From Armatimonadota bacterium (GTDB lineage: Bacteria > Armatimonadota > Fimbriimonadia > Fimbriimonadales > Fimbriimonadaceae): DNA of 64,000 nucleotides. Shown one piece after another: positions 15,032-23,862 of the stretch. Both the position numbers and the translations under genes were made by a program. The stretch lies in assembly GCA_018268355.1 (NCBI GenBank), contig JAFDWR010000004.1:62404-126403 (forward strand), in the 5' to 3' direction. The stretch's first letter is position 1; every line of letters begins with the position of its first letter. The notes under the pieces are model-generated. The model saw nothing but the letters and a program-made list of their open reading frames with translations, was not told where the DNA came from and did no database searches.

Positions 15032-17639
15032 GGATTTTCCTCCTAACAGCAATCTTGCCAAGATCCTCTAGGATTTCGTTCATGAGCCTGCGGTCGGCCT
15101 CCACCACTTCGGGCTTGGCGCGCTCGATGAACTGCGGGTTGCTCAGCTTTTGGGTCAGCTTGGTCCAGTCCGCGTTCTTCTTCTCGGACTCCTTGTCCAG
15201 CTTCTCGATGAGCTTGTCGACGTCGATGACGCCCTCCACCGGGATATGGAAATCAACGCCGTGGCGCGAGGTCGAGACCGAACGAACCACCGGCATTCCG
15301 GGGACGAGCTCGCTCACCCATGCCTGGCTGGAGATCACGCCTTCGGAGCCGCTAAGGTCACCCTCGTAATAAACTTCGTCGATCATGCGACCCGGGGTGA
15401 GGTCGAGGTCGGCGCGGAGCGCGCGGAGCGCACGCACCATCTCGAACGTCCGCTCGATGCTTGCTTCATCCTCGGGCGAGGCAAACCAGCTCGGCATCTC
15501 TGGCCAAGGATGGACCATGATGAACTTCGTCGGCTTCGCAATTGGTAAGTGCGAATACAACTCTTCCGTCAGGTGCGGCATGATCGGGTGGAGCATGACA
15601 AGGAACGACTCGATCGCGGTCAGAAGAACCGTCTGGGGGACGATCTTTTCCGACTGGTCCTGAAGGCGTGACTTGCAGACCTCGATGTACCAGTCGCACA
15701 GCTCGCTCCAGAAGAAGCGATAGAGCGCTTGGCAGGCCGATTGGAGATCAAAACCGTCGTAGGACGCGCGGACGACTTCTTCCAGCCCTTTCAGACGGCT
15801 GAGCAACCACCGATCCACCGGCTGCAGGCGACCCTTGAGCGAATCCAAGCTCGGCACCGCATCCACGTCGAGATTCATGATCACGAATCGGGTTGCGTTC
15901 CAGATTTTGTTCGCAAAGTTGCGCGCATCGTCGGTCTTGCGGTCCGAATAGCGGATGTCCTGGTTCTCGCCGGTCTGGCTGAGCAAGGTCCATCGCAGCG
16001 CGTCCGCGCCCTTGGTCTCGATGATCGTCATCGGGTCGATGCCGGTTCCGAGGGACTTGCTCATGCGGCGGCCGTCTTCGGTGAGCACCGTCGCGTGGAT
16101 CATGATCTCGCTGAACGGGACCTCGCCCATAAAGTCGATGCCCATCATGAGCATGCGCGCGACCCAGAGGTTGATGATGTTCCGGTCGGTGACGAGCACA
16201 TTCGTCGGATACCAAGCAGCAAGATCGGCGGTCTTTTCTGGCCAGCCGAAGGTGGCAAACGGCCAGAGCCCGGACGAGAACCACGTATCGAGCACATCGT
16301 CATCCTGACGAATAATCGCCTTTCCGCCCGCCTTCCGTGCCGCGTCTTCCTGGCTCATCGCCGCGATGGGCGTGCCGTCCTCGGTGTAGTAGATCGGGAT
16401 GCGGTGGCCCCACCAAAGCTGGCGGCTGATGCACCACTCGCGGATGTTCTCCATCCAATCGAGGAAGATTCGGTTATAGCGCTCGGGATAGAAGTTGAAC
16501 TTTCCATCGTGGAACGCCTTGATCGCGGGTTCGGCGAGCTTGGCCTGGTCAACAAACCATTGCTCGCTGAGAAGGGGCTCGATGACCTCGCCGCTGCGCT
16601 CGCTCACGATGATGTTCAGGTCGTGATCTTCGACCTTCACGAGGAAGCCTTGCTCCTCGAGGTCGGCCACGATCTGCTTTCGGGCGTCGTAGCGGTCCAT
16701 GCCGTCATACGGGCCCGGCATCGTCACCTTTGCGCGTTCGTCGAGGATGACCGGCATGTCGAGTTGGTGGCGCTGACCGACCATGAAGTCGTTCGGGTCG
16801 TGGGCGGGGGTGATCTTCACCGCGCCTGTGCCAAACGCAGGGTCGGGATAGATGTCGGCGATGAGCGGGATCTCGCGACCCACGAGCGGGAGGATCAGCT
16901 TCTTGCCGACCTTGCCGGTGTAGCGCTCGTCGCTCGGGTGGACGGCAACCGCCACGTCGGCGAGCATCGTCTCGGGCCGCGTGGTCGCGATGATGACCTC
17001 GCCCGAGCCATCCGCGAACGGATAGCGAATGTGATACAGCTTGCCGCGCACCGACTTGCGTTCGGTTTCAATGTCGCTGACGCTGGTGCGGAGGACGGGA
17101 TCCCAGTTCACCACGCGCTTGCCGCGGAAGATGAGGCCGCGGTCGAACCAGTCGATGAACACCTTCAGCACGGCGTCGTGGTAGCCCGCATCGAGGGTGA
17201 ACCGGCTTCGGCTCCAGTCGAACGAACAGCCGAGCGAGCGGAACTGGCGGAGAATCGTGTCGCCGCTCTCTTTTCGCCATTCCCAAACCTTCTCGAGGAA
17301 CTTCTCGCGGCCGAGGCTGGCAGCGGAGATGCCTTGCTTGCTCAGGTTCTTGCTGACGACGCTTTGGGTGGCGATTCCGGCGTGGTCTTGGCCGGGGAGG
17401 ATCAGCACCGAGTGTCCGCGCAGGCGGGCGTAGCGGCCGAGCATGTCTTGAATCGGATAGGTCAGCGCGTGACCCATGTGGAGCGAACCGGTGATGTTGG
17501 GGGGCGGGATCGTCAGACTCCACTTCGGCTTCGTGTCGTCGGGGTCGGGCTGAAAGAGACCAGCTTCCTCCCAGCAGGCGTACCACTTGGGTTCGGTCGA
17601 GATCGCGTCATAGCGCGAGGGCATCAAGTTTTCGTCCAT
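15018..17639 (-). CDS. valS: Valyl-tRNA synthetase
   Basis: The product is 873 aa from ATG 17639 (GAGGTG site 5 nt upstream; GTG 17645 is a weaker alternative). The class I signatures are PPPNITGSLHMGHALT with HMGH at 54-57 and the KMSKS equivalent RRMSKSLGTG near residue 525. The editing domain and a C-terminal coiled coil (LIEKLDKESEKKNADW) are present. ValRS charges tRNA-Val in the cytoplasm. The leader upstream holds a parS-like site (17691-17706). I found no T-box leader. Confidence 0.97.
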   Translation of the reverse strand: MDENLMPSRYDAISTEPKWYACWEEAGLFQPDPDDTKPKWSLTIPPPNITGSLHMGHALTYPIQDMLGRYARLRGHSVLILPGQDHAGIATQSVVSKNLSKQGISAASLGREKFLEKVWEWRKESGDTILRQFRSLGCSFDWSRSRFTLDAGYHDAVLKVFIDWFDRGLIFRGKRVVNWDPVLRTSVSDIETERKSVRGKLYHIRYPFADGSGEVIIATTRPETMLADVAVAVHPSDERYTGKVGKKLILPLVGREIPLIADIYPDPAFGTGAVKITPAHDPNDFMVGQRHQLDMPVILDERAKVTMPGPYDGMDRYDARKQIVADLEEQGFLVKVEDHDLNIIVSERSGEVIEPLLSEQWFVDQAKLAEPAIKAFHDGKFNFYPERYNRIFLDWMENIREWCISRQLWWGHRIPIYYTEDGTPIAAMSQEDAARKAGGKAIIRQDDDVLDTWFSSGLWPFATFGWPEKTADLAAWYPTNVLVTDRNIINLWVARMLMMGIDFMGEVPFSEIMIHATVLTEDGRRMSKSLGTGIDPMTIIETKGADALRWTLLSQTGENQDIRYSDRKTDDARNFANKIWNATRFVIMNLDVDAVPSLDSLKGRLQPVDRWLLSRLKGLEEVVRASYDGFDLQSACQALYRFFWSELCDWYIEVCKSRLQDQSEKIVPQTVLLTAIESFLVMLHPIMPHLTEELYSHLPIAKPTKFIMVHPWPEMPSWFASPEDEASIERTFEMVRALRALRADLDLTPGRMIDEVYYEGDLSGSEGVISSQAWVSELVPGMPVVRSVSTSRHGVDFHIPVEGVIDVDKLIEKLDKESEKKNADWTKLTQKLSNPQFIERAKPEVVEADRRLMNEILEDLGKIAVRRKILTES

Positions 17640-17690
17640 ATTCACCTCGCCTTCATGTCTTGAAGGCAGGGGCTAGTTTACCCGGAGGTG

Positions 17691-17706
17691 GTTTTCACGT
17701 GAAACA
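17691..17706. other. parS-like site 1 (ParB binding)
   Basis: GTTTTCACGTGAAACA matches 14 of 16 bases of the bacterial parS consensus TGTTTCACGTGAAACA, including the central TTTCACGTGAAACA. It is intergenic, upstream of valS. Confidence 0.75.
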
Positions 17707-17794
17707 GTGGGCGGTTAAGGATTGTAGTCAGCGCGCTTATCTGTCTGGACCAGTGAGTCCGAGGAGTCGATCCAGCCAGAAGGGTTTGGGCACC

Positions 17795-18232
17795 TCACTC
17801 ACCGGCCTTCAGCAGCGGCGGACCGATGATCCGGAACAGCCGCAGCGGCGAATAGACCAGCCAAATCATCCCCACGTAATCGTCCCATTTCGTGAACGTG
17901 AGCGTTCTTTGGGAGACTCCCACGATGAACCCGAGAATGCTCAGCGCGAAGATCACAATGAAGGCCCATTGTCGGCTCCGGGAGGCATACGAATACAGGA
18001 ACGACATCCCGATGATCACGATTCCGACGACCAACTCGAGGCCCTTGAACGGCGAGGGGCCGTCAGGCCCGGCGAGGCCGATCGCGCAGATCATGATGCC
18101 TACAATCACCCCGAGAACGGCGAAGAGAAGGCCGAGGAACCGGTCCAAGCCATAGTACGGCGCGCCCTTCTTGGGTGGTTTCGGTGGTTCTTGACGATAG
18201 TATCCCTGCACGGGTTCTTGTTCACTCATCAT
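17795..18232 (-). CDS. Small membrane protein with Pro/Lys-rich cytoplasmic N-terminus
   Basis: The product is 145 aa. An N-terminal tail rich in Pro, Lys and Gln (residues 1-30) precedes four hydrophobic segments (about 32-54, 67-86, 90-107 and 116-135). I recognise no family. Two ATG codons (18232, 18229) are possible starts. The gene lies just downstream of the ABC ATPase gene in the same direction, but has its own TATAAT -10 box and does not resemble an ABC permease. Confidence 0.6.
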   Translation of the reverse strand: MMSEQEPVQGYYRQEPPKPPKKGAPYYGLDRFLGLLFAVLGVIVGIMICAIGLAGPDGPSPFKGLELVVGIVIIGMSFLYSYASRSRQWAFIVIFALSILGFIVGVSQRTLTFTKWDDYVGMIWLVYSPLRLFRIIGPPLLKAGE

Positions 18233-18241
18233 GCTCTCCCA

Positions 18242-18247
18242 ATTATA
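18242..18247 (-). promoter_or_regulatory. -10 box upstream of the 145-aa membrane protein
   Basis: A consensus TATAAT lies 9 nt before ATG 18232 (12 nt before 18229) on the coding strand. Confidence 0.5.
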
Positions 18248-18262
18248 GTAAGTGGACTTATG

Positions 18263-19240
18263 TTATTCTTTTGAACCTGAGAAGAGTCGCCGAACGACGT
18301 CTTCCACGTCGATATCTTGAATCGAAACGTCGGCGACCGGAAGCTCCTGCAACGCCTTTCCAACGATCTGGGCGGCATCCTGACGCGGGATCTCGAGCAC
18401 GACCTGCTCCGGACTCGACTCCACCACCCGCCCGTACGCGCTCCAATCCTGGTCGACCGACTCGCTGAACGAGAGCGTGAGTCGCCGCGAGTCGCTATAG
18501 TCGTCCTTTAACGTCTGCAACCGGCCGTCGAACACCTTCTTGCCCTGGTCGATGATGATGACGCGGTCGCAAAGCTCCTCAACGTCCTGCATGTAGTGGC
18601 TCGTGAGTAGGATCGTCGAGCCGTCCTCCTGGTGAAGCTCGCGAAGGAAGTCACGGATGCGCTTTTGACTCACCACGTCGAGGCCAATCGTCGGCTCGTC
18701 AAGATAAACCACCTTCGGGGCGTGGAGGAGGGCGGCGACGAGTTCGCACTTCATCCGCTCGCCGAGCGACATCTTCCGAACCTGGGTGTTCACCTTGTCG
18801 CCGAGGTCGAGGACCTCGATGAGCTGGGCAAGGCGCTTCTTGTACCGCGCATCGTCCACCTCATACAGCTCCTTCAACACCGCGAAGCTATCCGCAGCGG
18901 GCAAATCCCACCAAAGCTGGTTCTTGTTGCCCATCACCAGGCTCATCTGGCGCAGCATCTGCGGGTTGCGGTCCTTCGGCGTGAACCCAAGCACCTTGGC
19001 CTCGCCCGACGTCGGATGGAGGATGCCGCTCAGCATCTTGAGCGTCGTCGTCTTTCCCGCGCCATTCGGACCGAGAAAACCGACAAGCTCACCTTGCTCA
19101 ATCGATAGGTTCACCGACTGCACGGCCTGGGTCTCCACCTTCGCGCGGGTGAAAAGCCCCTTCAAGGCACCCTTGATCCCCGGTTCCTTTTTGACCGAAA
19201 CGTAGGTCTTGCACAGGTCGTGGGTTTCAACGGCGAGCAT
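18263..19240 (-). CDS. ABC transporter ATP-binding protein (ABC-2/NatA type), no adjacent permease
   Basis: The product is 325 aa. It has Walker A GPNGAGKT (57-64), signature SLGER (158-162, in KMSLGERMK, a variant usual for the ABC-2 group of exporters), Walker B VVYLDEP (177-183) and a switch His in LTSHYMQDVEE. A C-terminal extension of about 90 aa follows the nucleotide-binding domain, as in NatA/DrrA/CcmA-type subunits. It would energise an ABC-2 exporter, but neither neighbour is a permease; the partner must be elsewhere or on the far side of parS. The parS-like site 2 lies directly upstream. Confidence 0.85.
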   Translation of the reverse strand: MLAVETHDLCKTYVSVKKEPGIKGALKGLFTRAKVETQAVQSVNLSIEQGELVGFLGPNGAGKTTTLKMLSGILHPTSGEAKVLGFTPKDRNPQMLRQMSLVMGNKNQLWWDLPAADSFAVLKELYEVDDARYKKRLAQLIEVLDLGDKVNTQVRKMSLGERMKCELVAALLHAPKVVYLDEPTIGLDVVSQKRIRDFLRELHQEDGSTILLTSHYMQDVEELCDRVIIIDQGKKVFDGRLQTLKDDYSDSRRLTLSFSESVDQDWSAYGRVVESSPEQVVLEIPRQDAAQIVGKALQELPVADVSIQDIDVEDVVRRLFSGSKE

Positions 19241-19284
19241 GGATTTTGAGTTGAAAGGTGGTTAGTAGTAGCACGTGCAAAGCA

Positions 19285-19300
19285 GGTTTCACGTGAAACA
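19285..19300. other. parS-like site 2 (ParB binding)
   Basis: GGTTTCACGTGAAACA matches 15 of 16 bases of the parS consensus. It lies between the end of the HIT gene and the start of the ABC ATPase gene. Confidence 0.85.
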
Positions 19301-19301
19301 G

Positions 19302-19736
19302 CTAGTCGGACTGCAACGCGTCGCGCAAGGCGTCACGGATCTCGCCGTGGACCTCTTCCGACCATGCCACCGGCTCGATGGAGCGGGGAAAGGCGAGCGG
19401 AGGACGCGTGCGCTGCTCCTCCGGCTCGTCCGGATAGCGGGGCCAAACGTGAGCATGCAGGAACGGGTCGAGGTTGCCATAGATGGCGAAGTTGCACCGC
19501 ACCGCGCCCGTCACCTCTTGGACGGCCTGACCGAGCAGCGCCATGTCGGCAAGGAAGATCGCCTGGTCCTCGGGGTCGAGCTCAAGCAGGTGGCCCGCCT
19601 TCGGATAGGCAAGGAGGAGGCAGTAGCCGGGCAACACCTGGTTGTCACCCATGACAACAAAGCCGCTCGGCAGCTCGGCCACCATCTTGGGGTCTTCACC
19701 CGCCACGAGGGCGGCAAGTCGTTCATCGGGGGTCAT
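19302..19736 (-). CDS. HIT-family nucleotide hydrolase or transferase, atypical motif
   Basis: The product is 144 aa. FLHAHVWPRY (92-101) is the HIT motif with His94 and His96, but the third position is Trp98 instead of His. The catalytic histidine of HIT enzymes is the middle one (H-x-H-x-H), here His96, so activity is still possible. HIT proteins hydrolyse dinucleoside polyphosphates or nucleoside phosphoramidates. The start overlaps the gmk stop (ATGA), making it the last gene of the recF-to-HIT leftward run. Confidence 0.75.
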   Translation of the reverse strand: MTPDERLAALVAGEDPKMVAELPSGFVVMGDNQVLPGYCLLLAYPKAGHLLELDPEDQAIFLADMALLGQAVQEVTGAVRCNFAIYGNLDPFLHAHVWPRYPDEPEEQRTRPPLAFPRSIEPVAWSEEVHGEIRDALRDALQSD

Positions 19737-20278
19737 TGAATGAGGTCCTCTAGGGCTTGGATCGTCTTGTCGAGATCGTCGTTCACAATTCGGTGTTGAT
19801 AAAGCTGGGCGGATTCCAGTTCACGGTGGGCACCCTCAAGCCGGACCTCGATCACGGCAGGGTCGTCCGATCCGCGACTTCGAATCCGGCGGTCAAGCTC
19901 CTCAATCGAGGGCGGCATCAGGAAGATCGTCAGCGCATCAGGCCGGAGTGACATGACCTCCTCGGCTCCCTGCACGTCGATCTTCAAAATCGCGATGAGG
20001 CCGCGGTCGAGCATCGCCTCCAGGTCCTTCAACGGCGTTGCATAGCCGTTGCCAAACACCTCTTTCGCCTCTAAAAACGCGCCGTCTGCCTTCATCGCAT
20101 CAAAGGTCGCGCGGTCAACGAAGTGATAGTCGGCGTGGTTCACCTCGCCCGGCCGTGGCGAGCGCGTCGTATAGGCCACGACTCGCTGGACGCGCGAGTT
20201 CCGCTTCGTCCATTCAAGCAGCACCGTGTCCTTACCGACCCCGCTCGGGCCAGACAGAATCACAACTCTGCCCCTCAC
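19733..20278 (-). CDS. gmk: Guanylate kinase
   Basis: The product is 181 aa. P-loop GPSGVGKDT (10-18) is followed by the GMP-binding segment YTTRSPRPGEVNHADYHFV and by LKIDVQGAEEV, all diagnostic of guanylate kinase. It converts GMP to GDP in the cytoplasm. It overlaps the upstream small membrane gene and the downstream HIT gene by 4 nt each, so the three are translationally coupled. In many bacteria gmk sits with rpoZ, coaBC and priA; here priA is close, but rpoZ and coaBC are absent from this spot. Confidence 0.96.
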   Translation of the reverse strand: MRGRVVILSGPSGVGKDTVLLEWTKRNSRVQRVVAYTTRSPRPGEVNHADYHFVDRATFDAMKADGAFLEAKEVFGNGYATPLKDLEAMLDRGLIAILKIDVQGAEEVMSLRPDALTIFLMPPSIEELDRRIRSRGSDDPAVIEVRLEGAHRELESAQLYQHRIVNDDLDKTIQALEDLIQ

Positions 20279-20601
20279 TTCGGGTCCCTCTTTCCTTTCA
20301 TCATAAGCACACTTACTATAATCAAGACCAATCCGAGTCCACGAACGCCATAGCTAGCCTTCAAAAGGCCATCCCAACTCGCTTGACCGGCCGCATACAG
20401 CTGATTCGAGCGTCCCAAAAGCACCGAACCCACGACCAAGGCCACCACGCCCGCCCGGAACCACCACATCCCGCGCCGAAACGATTCATTTCGCACCAGA
20501 ACGAGCAGATCGAGCACCAGATACACCACGAAGCCAATCCCGCTCAGCCAAAAGAGCAGGTTTGCCGATCGCGCCGCATCAAAAGGAGTGCTAGGGTCCA
20601 T
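20275..20601 (-). CDS. Small membrane protein between priA and gmk
   Basis: The product is 108 aa with three hydrophobic segments (about 14-35, 45-62 and 82-102) and a Lys/Arg tail. I recognise no family. It starts 17 nt after priA ends and overlaps gmk by 4 nt, so it belongs to the same transcript. It occupies the place where rpoZ/coaBC are often found but is unrelated to them in sequence. Confidence 0.6.
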   Translation of the reverse strand: MDPSTPFDAARSANLLFWLSGIGFVVYLVLDLLVLVRNESFRRGMWWFRAGVVALVVGSVLLGRSNQLYAAGQASWDGLLKASYGVRGLGLVLIIVSVLMMKGKRDPK

Positions 20602-20618
20602 CCTAATCTCCTATTCTG

Positions 20619-23030
20619 CTACATCAGCGAGTTCGCGTCTACATCAATGAACCAGCTGACATCCTTTGGCGCAAAGCCCTCGATCGCGCGACCAACCTCA
20701 GAAGGCGACTCGCCGGGGCGAAGTTTCACGATGAGATGCCGGCGCCACCGGTTCTGGAGCCGCTCGAGAACGCAGTTCACGGGTCCCAAAACGTTCAAGT
20801 GGCGGAGCCGATGGGCGGCGTCCTGGCTCGCGGCGGTCACCTCCTGGAGGTTCTCGCCCGAGAAAACCAGGTTCACGATGCGACCAAACGGCGGATAGTC
20901 GAACTTGCGCCGCTCATCCAGGATCGACTCATAGATCGAATGGTAGTCGTGGGTCGCCGCCGCCACCACCGCGGGGTGATGGGGGTTAAAGGTCTGGATG
21001 ATGACCCGGCCCTTGCTGCCGCCACGTCCCGCGCGACCTGCCACCTGACAGAGCAGCTGGAAAGTCCGCTCCGAGGCGCGAAAGTCGGGCAAGTTCAGCG
21101 AGACATCGGCAGCGATGACTCCGACAAGGGTGACATTGGGGAAGTCGAGCCCCTTCGCCACCATCTGGGTGCCGACGAGCACGTTCAAATCGCCCGACCG
21201 AAAGCCTGCCATGACCTCGTCAATCGCGCCCCTACGCTGGGCAATATCGCGGTCCAGCCGCCCGACCCGCGCTTCGGGGAACTCCCCGCGCACGAACTCC
21301 TCGACCTTCTCGGTGCCGACCCCCAGCGGCGCGACCCTGTTGCCGTCACACTCCGGACAGATTTCCGGCGCGCGCGATTGGAACCCACAGTGGTGACACT
21401 TCAGCTGAGCGACCCGGCGATGAAAACTCAGAGTTGTGGCGCAGTTCGGACACTCCCACCGGAACCCACAATCCCGGCAGAGCAGGAACGGCGCATAGGC
21501 TCGCCGGTTGAGGAAGAGGATCGCCTGGTGGCCGCTATCCAGCGTCTCCGCGAGGGCATCGTGCAGCACGGGCGTGAAGATCGAAGGCGAACCCGCCTTG
21601 TAGCCCCCCGCAAGGTCGTGGATCTCGACGTCGGGCAGTTTTGCCGCCGTCACCGCGCGGTGGGGAAGCGTCAACAGCCGCAGCCCGCGACCCGATTCCT
21701 CGGTCTCCTCCGCCTCGTGCATGGATTCAATGCTCGGCGTCGCCGAACCCAGCACCACCGGGCATTGATGCAGCTCAGCAAGCCTGCGCGCGACGGTCCG
21801 TGCGTGATAGCGAGGCGAGCTCTCCTGCTTGTAGGTTCCTTCGTGCTCCTCGTCAACGATGATGAGGCCGACGTCGGTGAGCGGGGCAAAGAGGGCGGAC
21901 CGTGCGCCGAGGACAATCGGCGATTCGCCCTTCCGGATCGTCAACCAGGTCGTCAGTCGCTCCTTCGGCGAGAGCTCGGAGTGGAGGATGCTCACGCGGC
22001 GGCCAAAGCGACTCCGGAGCTGGGCAATCGCCTGGGAGGCAAGGGCGATCTCGGGGACAAGGTAGAGCGCTTGGCGGCCGGAGCGAAGGCACTCCGCCAT
22101 CGCGCGCAGGTAGACCTCGGTTTTGCCGCTGCCAGTGACGCCAAAGAGCAGGTAACCCTGCGCTTCGCGCTGGCGAATCGACTCGGTGATCGCCTCCGCC
22201 GCCAATCGCTGGGTGGGATTGAGCTCGGGGGCAACGGAAACCGTCACCGCCTCGTCGTCGACCTCCATGAGCAGCCCCGCCGAGACGAGTCCCCGAATCG
22301 TGGCGTCGGTCACCCCCGCCATCGCTTTGATTTCGGTGGACAAGAAGCTCGATCCCGCCTCGGTGCCCATCAGGCACATCAGGGCCACCGCCTGGGCGGG
22401 TTTTCGTTTGCCCTGTTGCACGAGAAACTGTTCGAGCCGGTCGGTCTCGGGAATCAGCCGCAGCGCTTTGGTGGTCTCACGCCGCTCGCTGAAGGGAACC
22501 AGCTGGAGCGATTCGCTGAGCACCTTCTTGTTGCGTAGGAGCCGCAGGGTGCGTAGGGTCGCCGCGCTTGGTTTCTGGGAAACCGGTTCCATCCACTCGC
22601 CGCCCGCTTCTTGGACCACTTTGACGACCTCTCGTTGGCCGGGAGTGAGGTCATCGGTGAGCGTATCGAGCTTCCAGACTCGTGTCAGCCGTTCCTTCAC
22701 GCCGGGAGGCATGCAGGGCGCGAGCGAGGCCGTCTTCGGGCTCAAGGTCTCCTCGGCCACCCATTCGGCGAGGTCGACGAGGATCGGTGGGATACCGATG
22801 TTCTCAACCACCGCGAGCACCGGGCGGAGGCTTTCGACCTTCATGCCGAGCTCGTCAGGGGCCGCTGCGTACGCCCGGATCACGTAGCCGAGCATCGAAC
22901 GGGTGCCGAGGGGGACAATGACCGCCTGGCCGACCTCGAGCGGATTCTCGGCCTCCAGGTAGGTGTAAATCGCGCCTGATCCGCCCGCACGCGGGTCGAA
23001 GGCAACGTCCACCACCCGCAATTGATCCAC
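20619..23030 (-). CDS. priA: Primosomal replication-restart helicase PriA
   Basis: The product is 803 aa, a normal PriA length. The N-terminal 3'-DNA-binding domain is followed by a helicase core with Walker A GVTGSGKTEV (about residue 297), DEEH Walker B, GSATPS, and a zinc-binding insert with CRDCGFRWECPNC and CHHC/CPEC pairs (about 515-565). Motif V/VI (VAGRAGRGG) is intact. PriA reloads the replisome at stalled forks. GTG 23030 is the start and has TACCCT exactly 6 nt upstream, so an internal leaderless transcript is possible in addition to operon readthrough. Confidence 0.97.
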   Translation of the reverse strand: MDQLRVVDVAFDPRAGGSGAIYTYLEAENPLEVGQAVIVPLGTRSMLGYVIRAYAAAPDELGMKVESLRPVLAVVENIGIPPILVDLAEWVAEETLSPKTASLAPCMPPGVKERLTRVWKLDTLTDDLTPGQREVVKVVQEAGGEWMEPVSQKPSAATLRTLRLLRNKKVLSESLQLVPFSERRETTKALRLIPETDRLEQFLVQQGKRKPAQAVALMCLMGTEAGSSFLSTEIKAMAGVTDATIRGLVSAGLLMEVDDEAVTVSVAPELNPTQRLAAEAITESIRQREAQGYLLFGVTGSGKTEVYLRAMAECLRSGRQALYLVPEIALASQAIAQLRSRFGRRVSILHSELSPKERLTTWLTIRKGESPIVLGARSALFAPLTDVGLIIVDEEHEGTYKQESSPRYHARTVARRLAELHQCPVVLGSATPSIESMHEAEETEESGRGLRLLTLPHRAVTAAKLPDVEIHDLAGGYKAGSPSIFTPVLHDALAETLDSGHQAILFLNRRAYAPFLLCRDCGFRWECPNCATTLSFHRRVAQLKCHHCGFQSRAPEICPECDGNRVAPLGVGTEKVEEFVRGEFPEARVGRLDRDIAQRRGAIDEVMAGFRSGDLNVLVGTQMVAKGLDFPNVTLVGVIAADVSLNLPDFRASERTFQLLCQVAGRAGRGGSKGRVIIQTFNPHHPAVVAAATHDYHSIYESILDERRKFDYPPFGRIVNLVFSGENLQEVTAASQDAAHRLRHLNVLGPVNCVLERLQNRWRRHLIVKLRPGESPSEVGRAIEGFAPKDVSWFIDVDANSLM

Positions 23031-23034
23031 CCCT

Positions 23035-23853
23035 TTAGGGTACCGGTTGGAACCCCTTTTCCGAGACCTCGAACGTACAATCGCCTTGCATGTCCGTGCG
23101 CCAGATCACGACGTTATGGGCGGCAAGCCGGACGAGCGATTCGCCGTGGGGATGCAGATAGGTGTTGTTCCTCCCTGCGCTCAAAACGGCGTAGGTGGGC
23201 TTCAGTTGCTCGATGACGTCCTCAGGGGTACTCGACCCACTGCCGTGGTGGCTCACCTTCATGACTTGGGCGGTCCACCGCCGCCTCAATTCGACCTCGC
23301 GCTCGACGGTGCCGGGTGCGTCGCCTGGGAAGTAGGCGGTCGCCGCGCCGACATTCAAGAGCACGAAGAGCGAGCCGTCGTTGTCCTTCTTTTCATCCAG
23401 CCAGGGCGGACAGGCGACCTCAAGCTTGGCGTTGCCGATCTCGATCCGGTCGCCCTCCTTCAGCCATTGCACCTGGTCCGCGCGGCCCCATGAGCGCAGT
23501 GCTTCTTGGAGCTTGGGATGGCTGCGGAAGGTCGAACTCATCATGAGTTTCGCCTCGGGATAGGCCTTCAGCACCGCTGCGGTCCCGCCGATATGGTCGA
23601 GATCGGGGTGGGAGAGGATGATCGCACCGACATGGGAAACCCCCAGGCGTTTGAGTCGCGGCACCACGATCCGCTCGCCTGCGTCGTAGTCGCCGTTGCG
23701 CGGACCGGTGTCGATGAGGATCGCGGTTCCACGTGAAACGAAGGCGGCCGAATCACCTTGGCCGACCGAGAAAAAGACGAGACGATCGGGCGCGGGAGGC
23801 TGGCAACCCACCAGGCAGGTCACCGCGATCCCAAGGAGCCACGCCCGCCTCAT
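23035..23853 (-). CDS. ComEC-type metallo-beta-lactamase domain as a separate lipoprotein
   Basis: The product is 272 aa. Residues 1-17 are a lipoprotein signal with lipobox LVGC (Cys17). The metallo-beta-lactamase fold has SVGQGDS, DTG (48-50), SHPDLDHIGG (81-90) and KVSHHGSGSS, the arrangement seen in the C-terminal domain of ComEC/Rec2. In fused ComEC this domain is proposed to degrade the non-transported DNA strand. Here it is detached and predicted to be lipid-anchored outside the cytoplasmic membrane. It follows the comEC membrane gene by 9 nt. The third parS-like site is inside its coding sequence. Confidence 0.85.
   Translation of the reverse strand: MRRAWLLGIAVTCLVGCQPPAPDRLVFFSVGQGDSAAFVSRGTAILIDTGPRNGDYDAGERIVVPRLKRLGVSHVGAIILSHPDLDHIGGTAAVLKAYPEAKLMMSSTFRSHPKLQEALRSWGRADQVQWLKEGDRIEIGNAKLEVACPPWLDEKKDNDGSLFVLLNVGAATAYFPGDAPGTVEREVELRRRWTAQVMKVSHHGSGSSTPEDVIEQLKPTYAVLSAGRNNTYLHPHGESLVRLAAHNVVIWRTDMQGDCTFEVSEKGFQPVP
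23037..23042 (-). promoter_or_regulatory. -10 box of priA
   Basis: TACCCT, 6 nt before the GTG start of priA and overlapping the 3' end of the upstream gene. Confidence 0.5.
23725..23740. other. parS-like site 3, within a coding sequence
   Basis: GGTTCCACGTGAAACG matches 13 of 16 parS consensus bases, with the CACGTGAAAC core intact. It is weaker than sites 1 and 2. Confidence 0.45.
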
Positions 23854-23862
23854 GCCACCAGT

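Noticed and set aside
18242-20325. Matching CATAAG...CACTTACTATAAT strings at 18.25 and 20.31 kb as a repeated promoter
   Set aside because: The 20.31-kb copy encodes a membrane helix (LIIVSVLM) inside a gene, so the similarity is likely chance; only the 18.24-kb TATAAT is kept.
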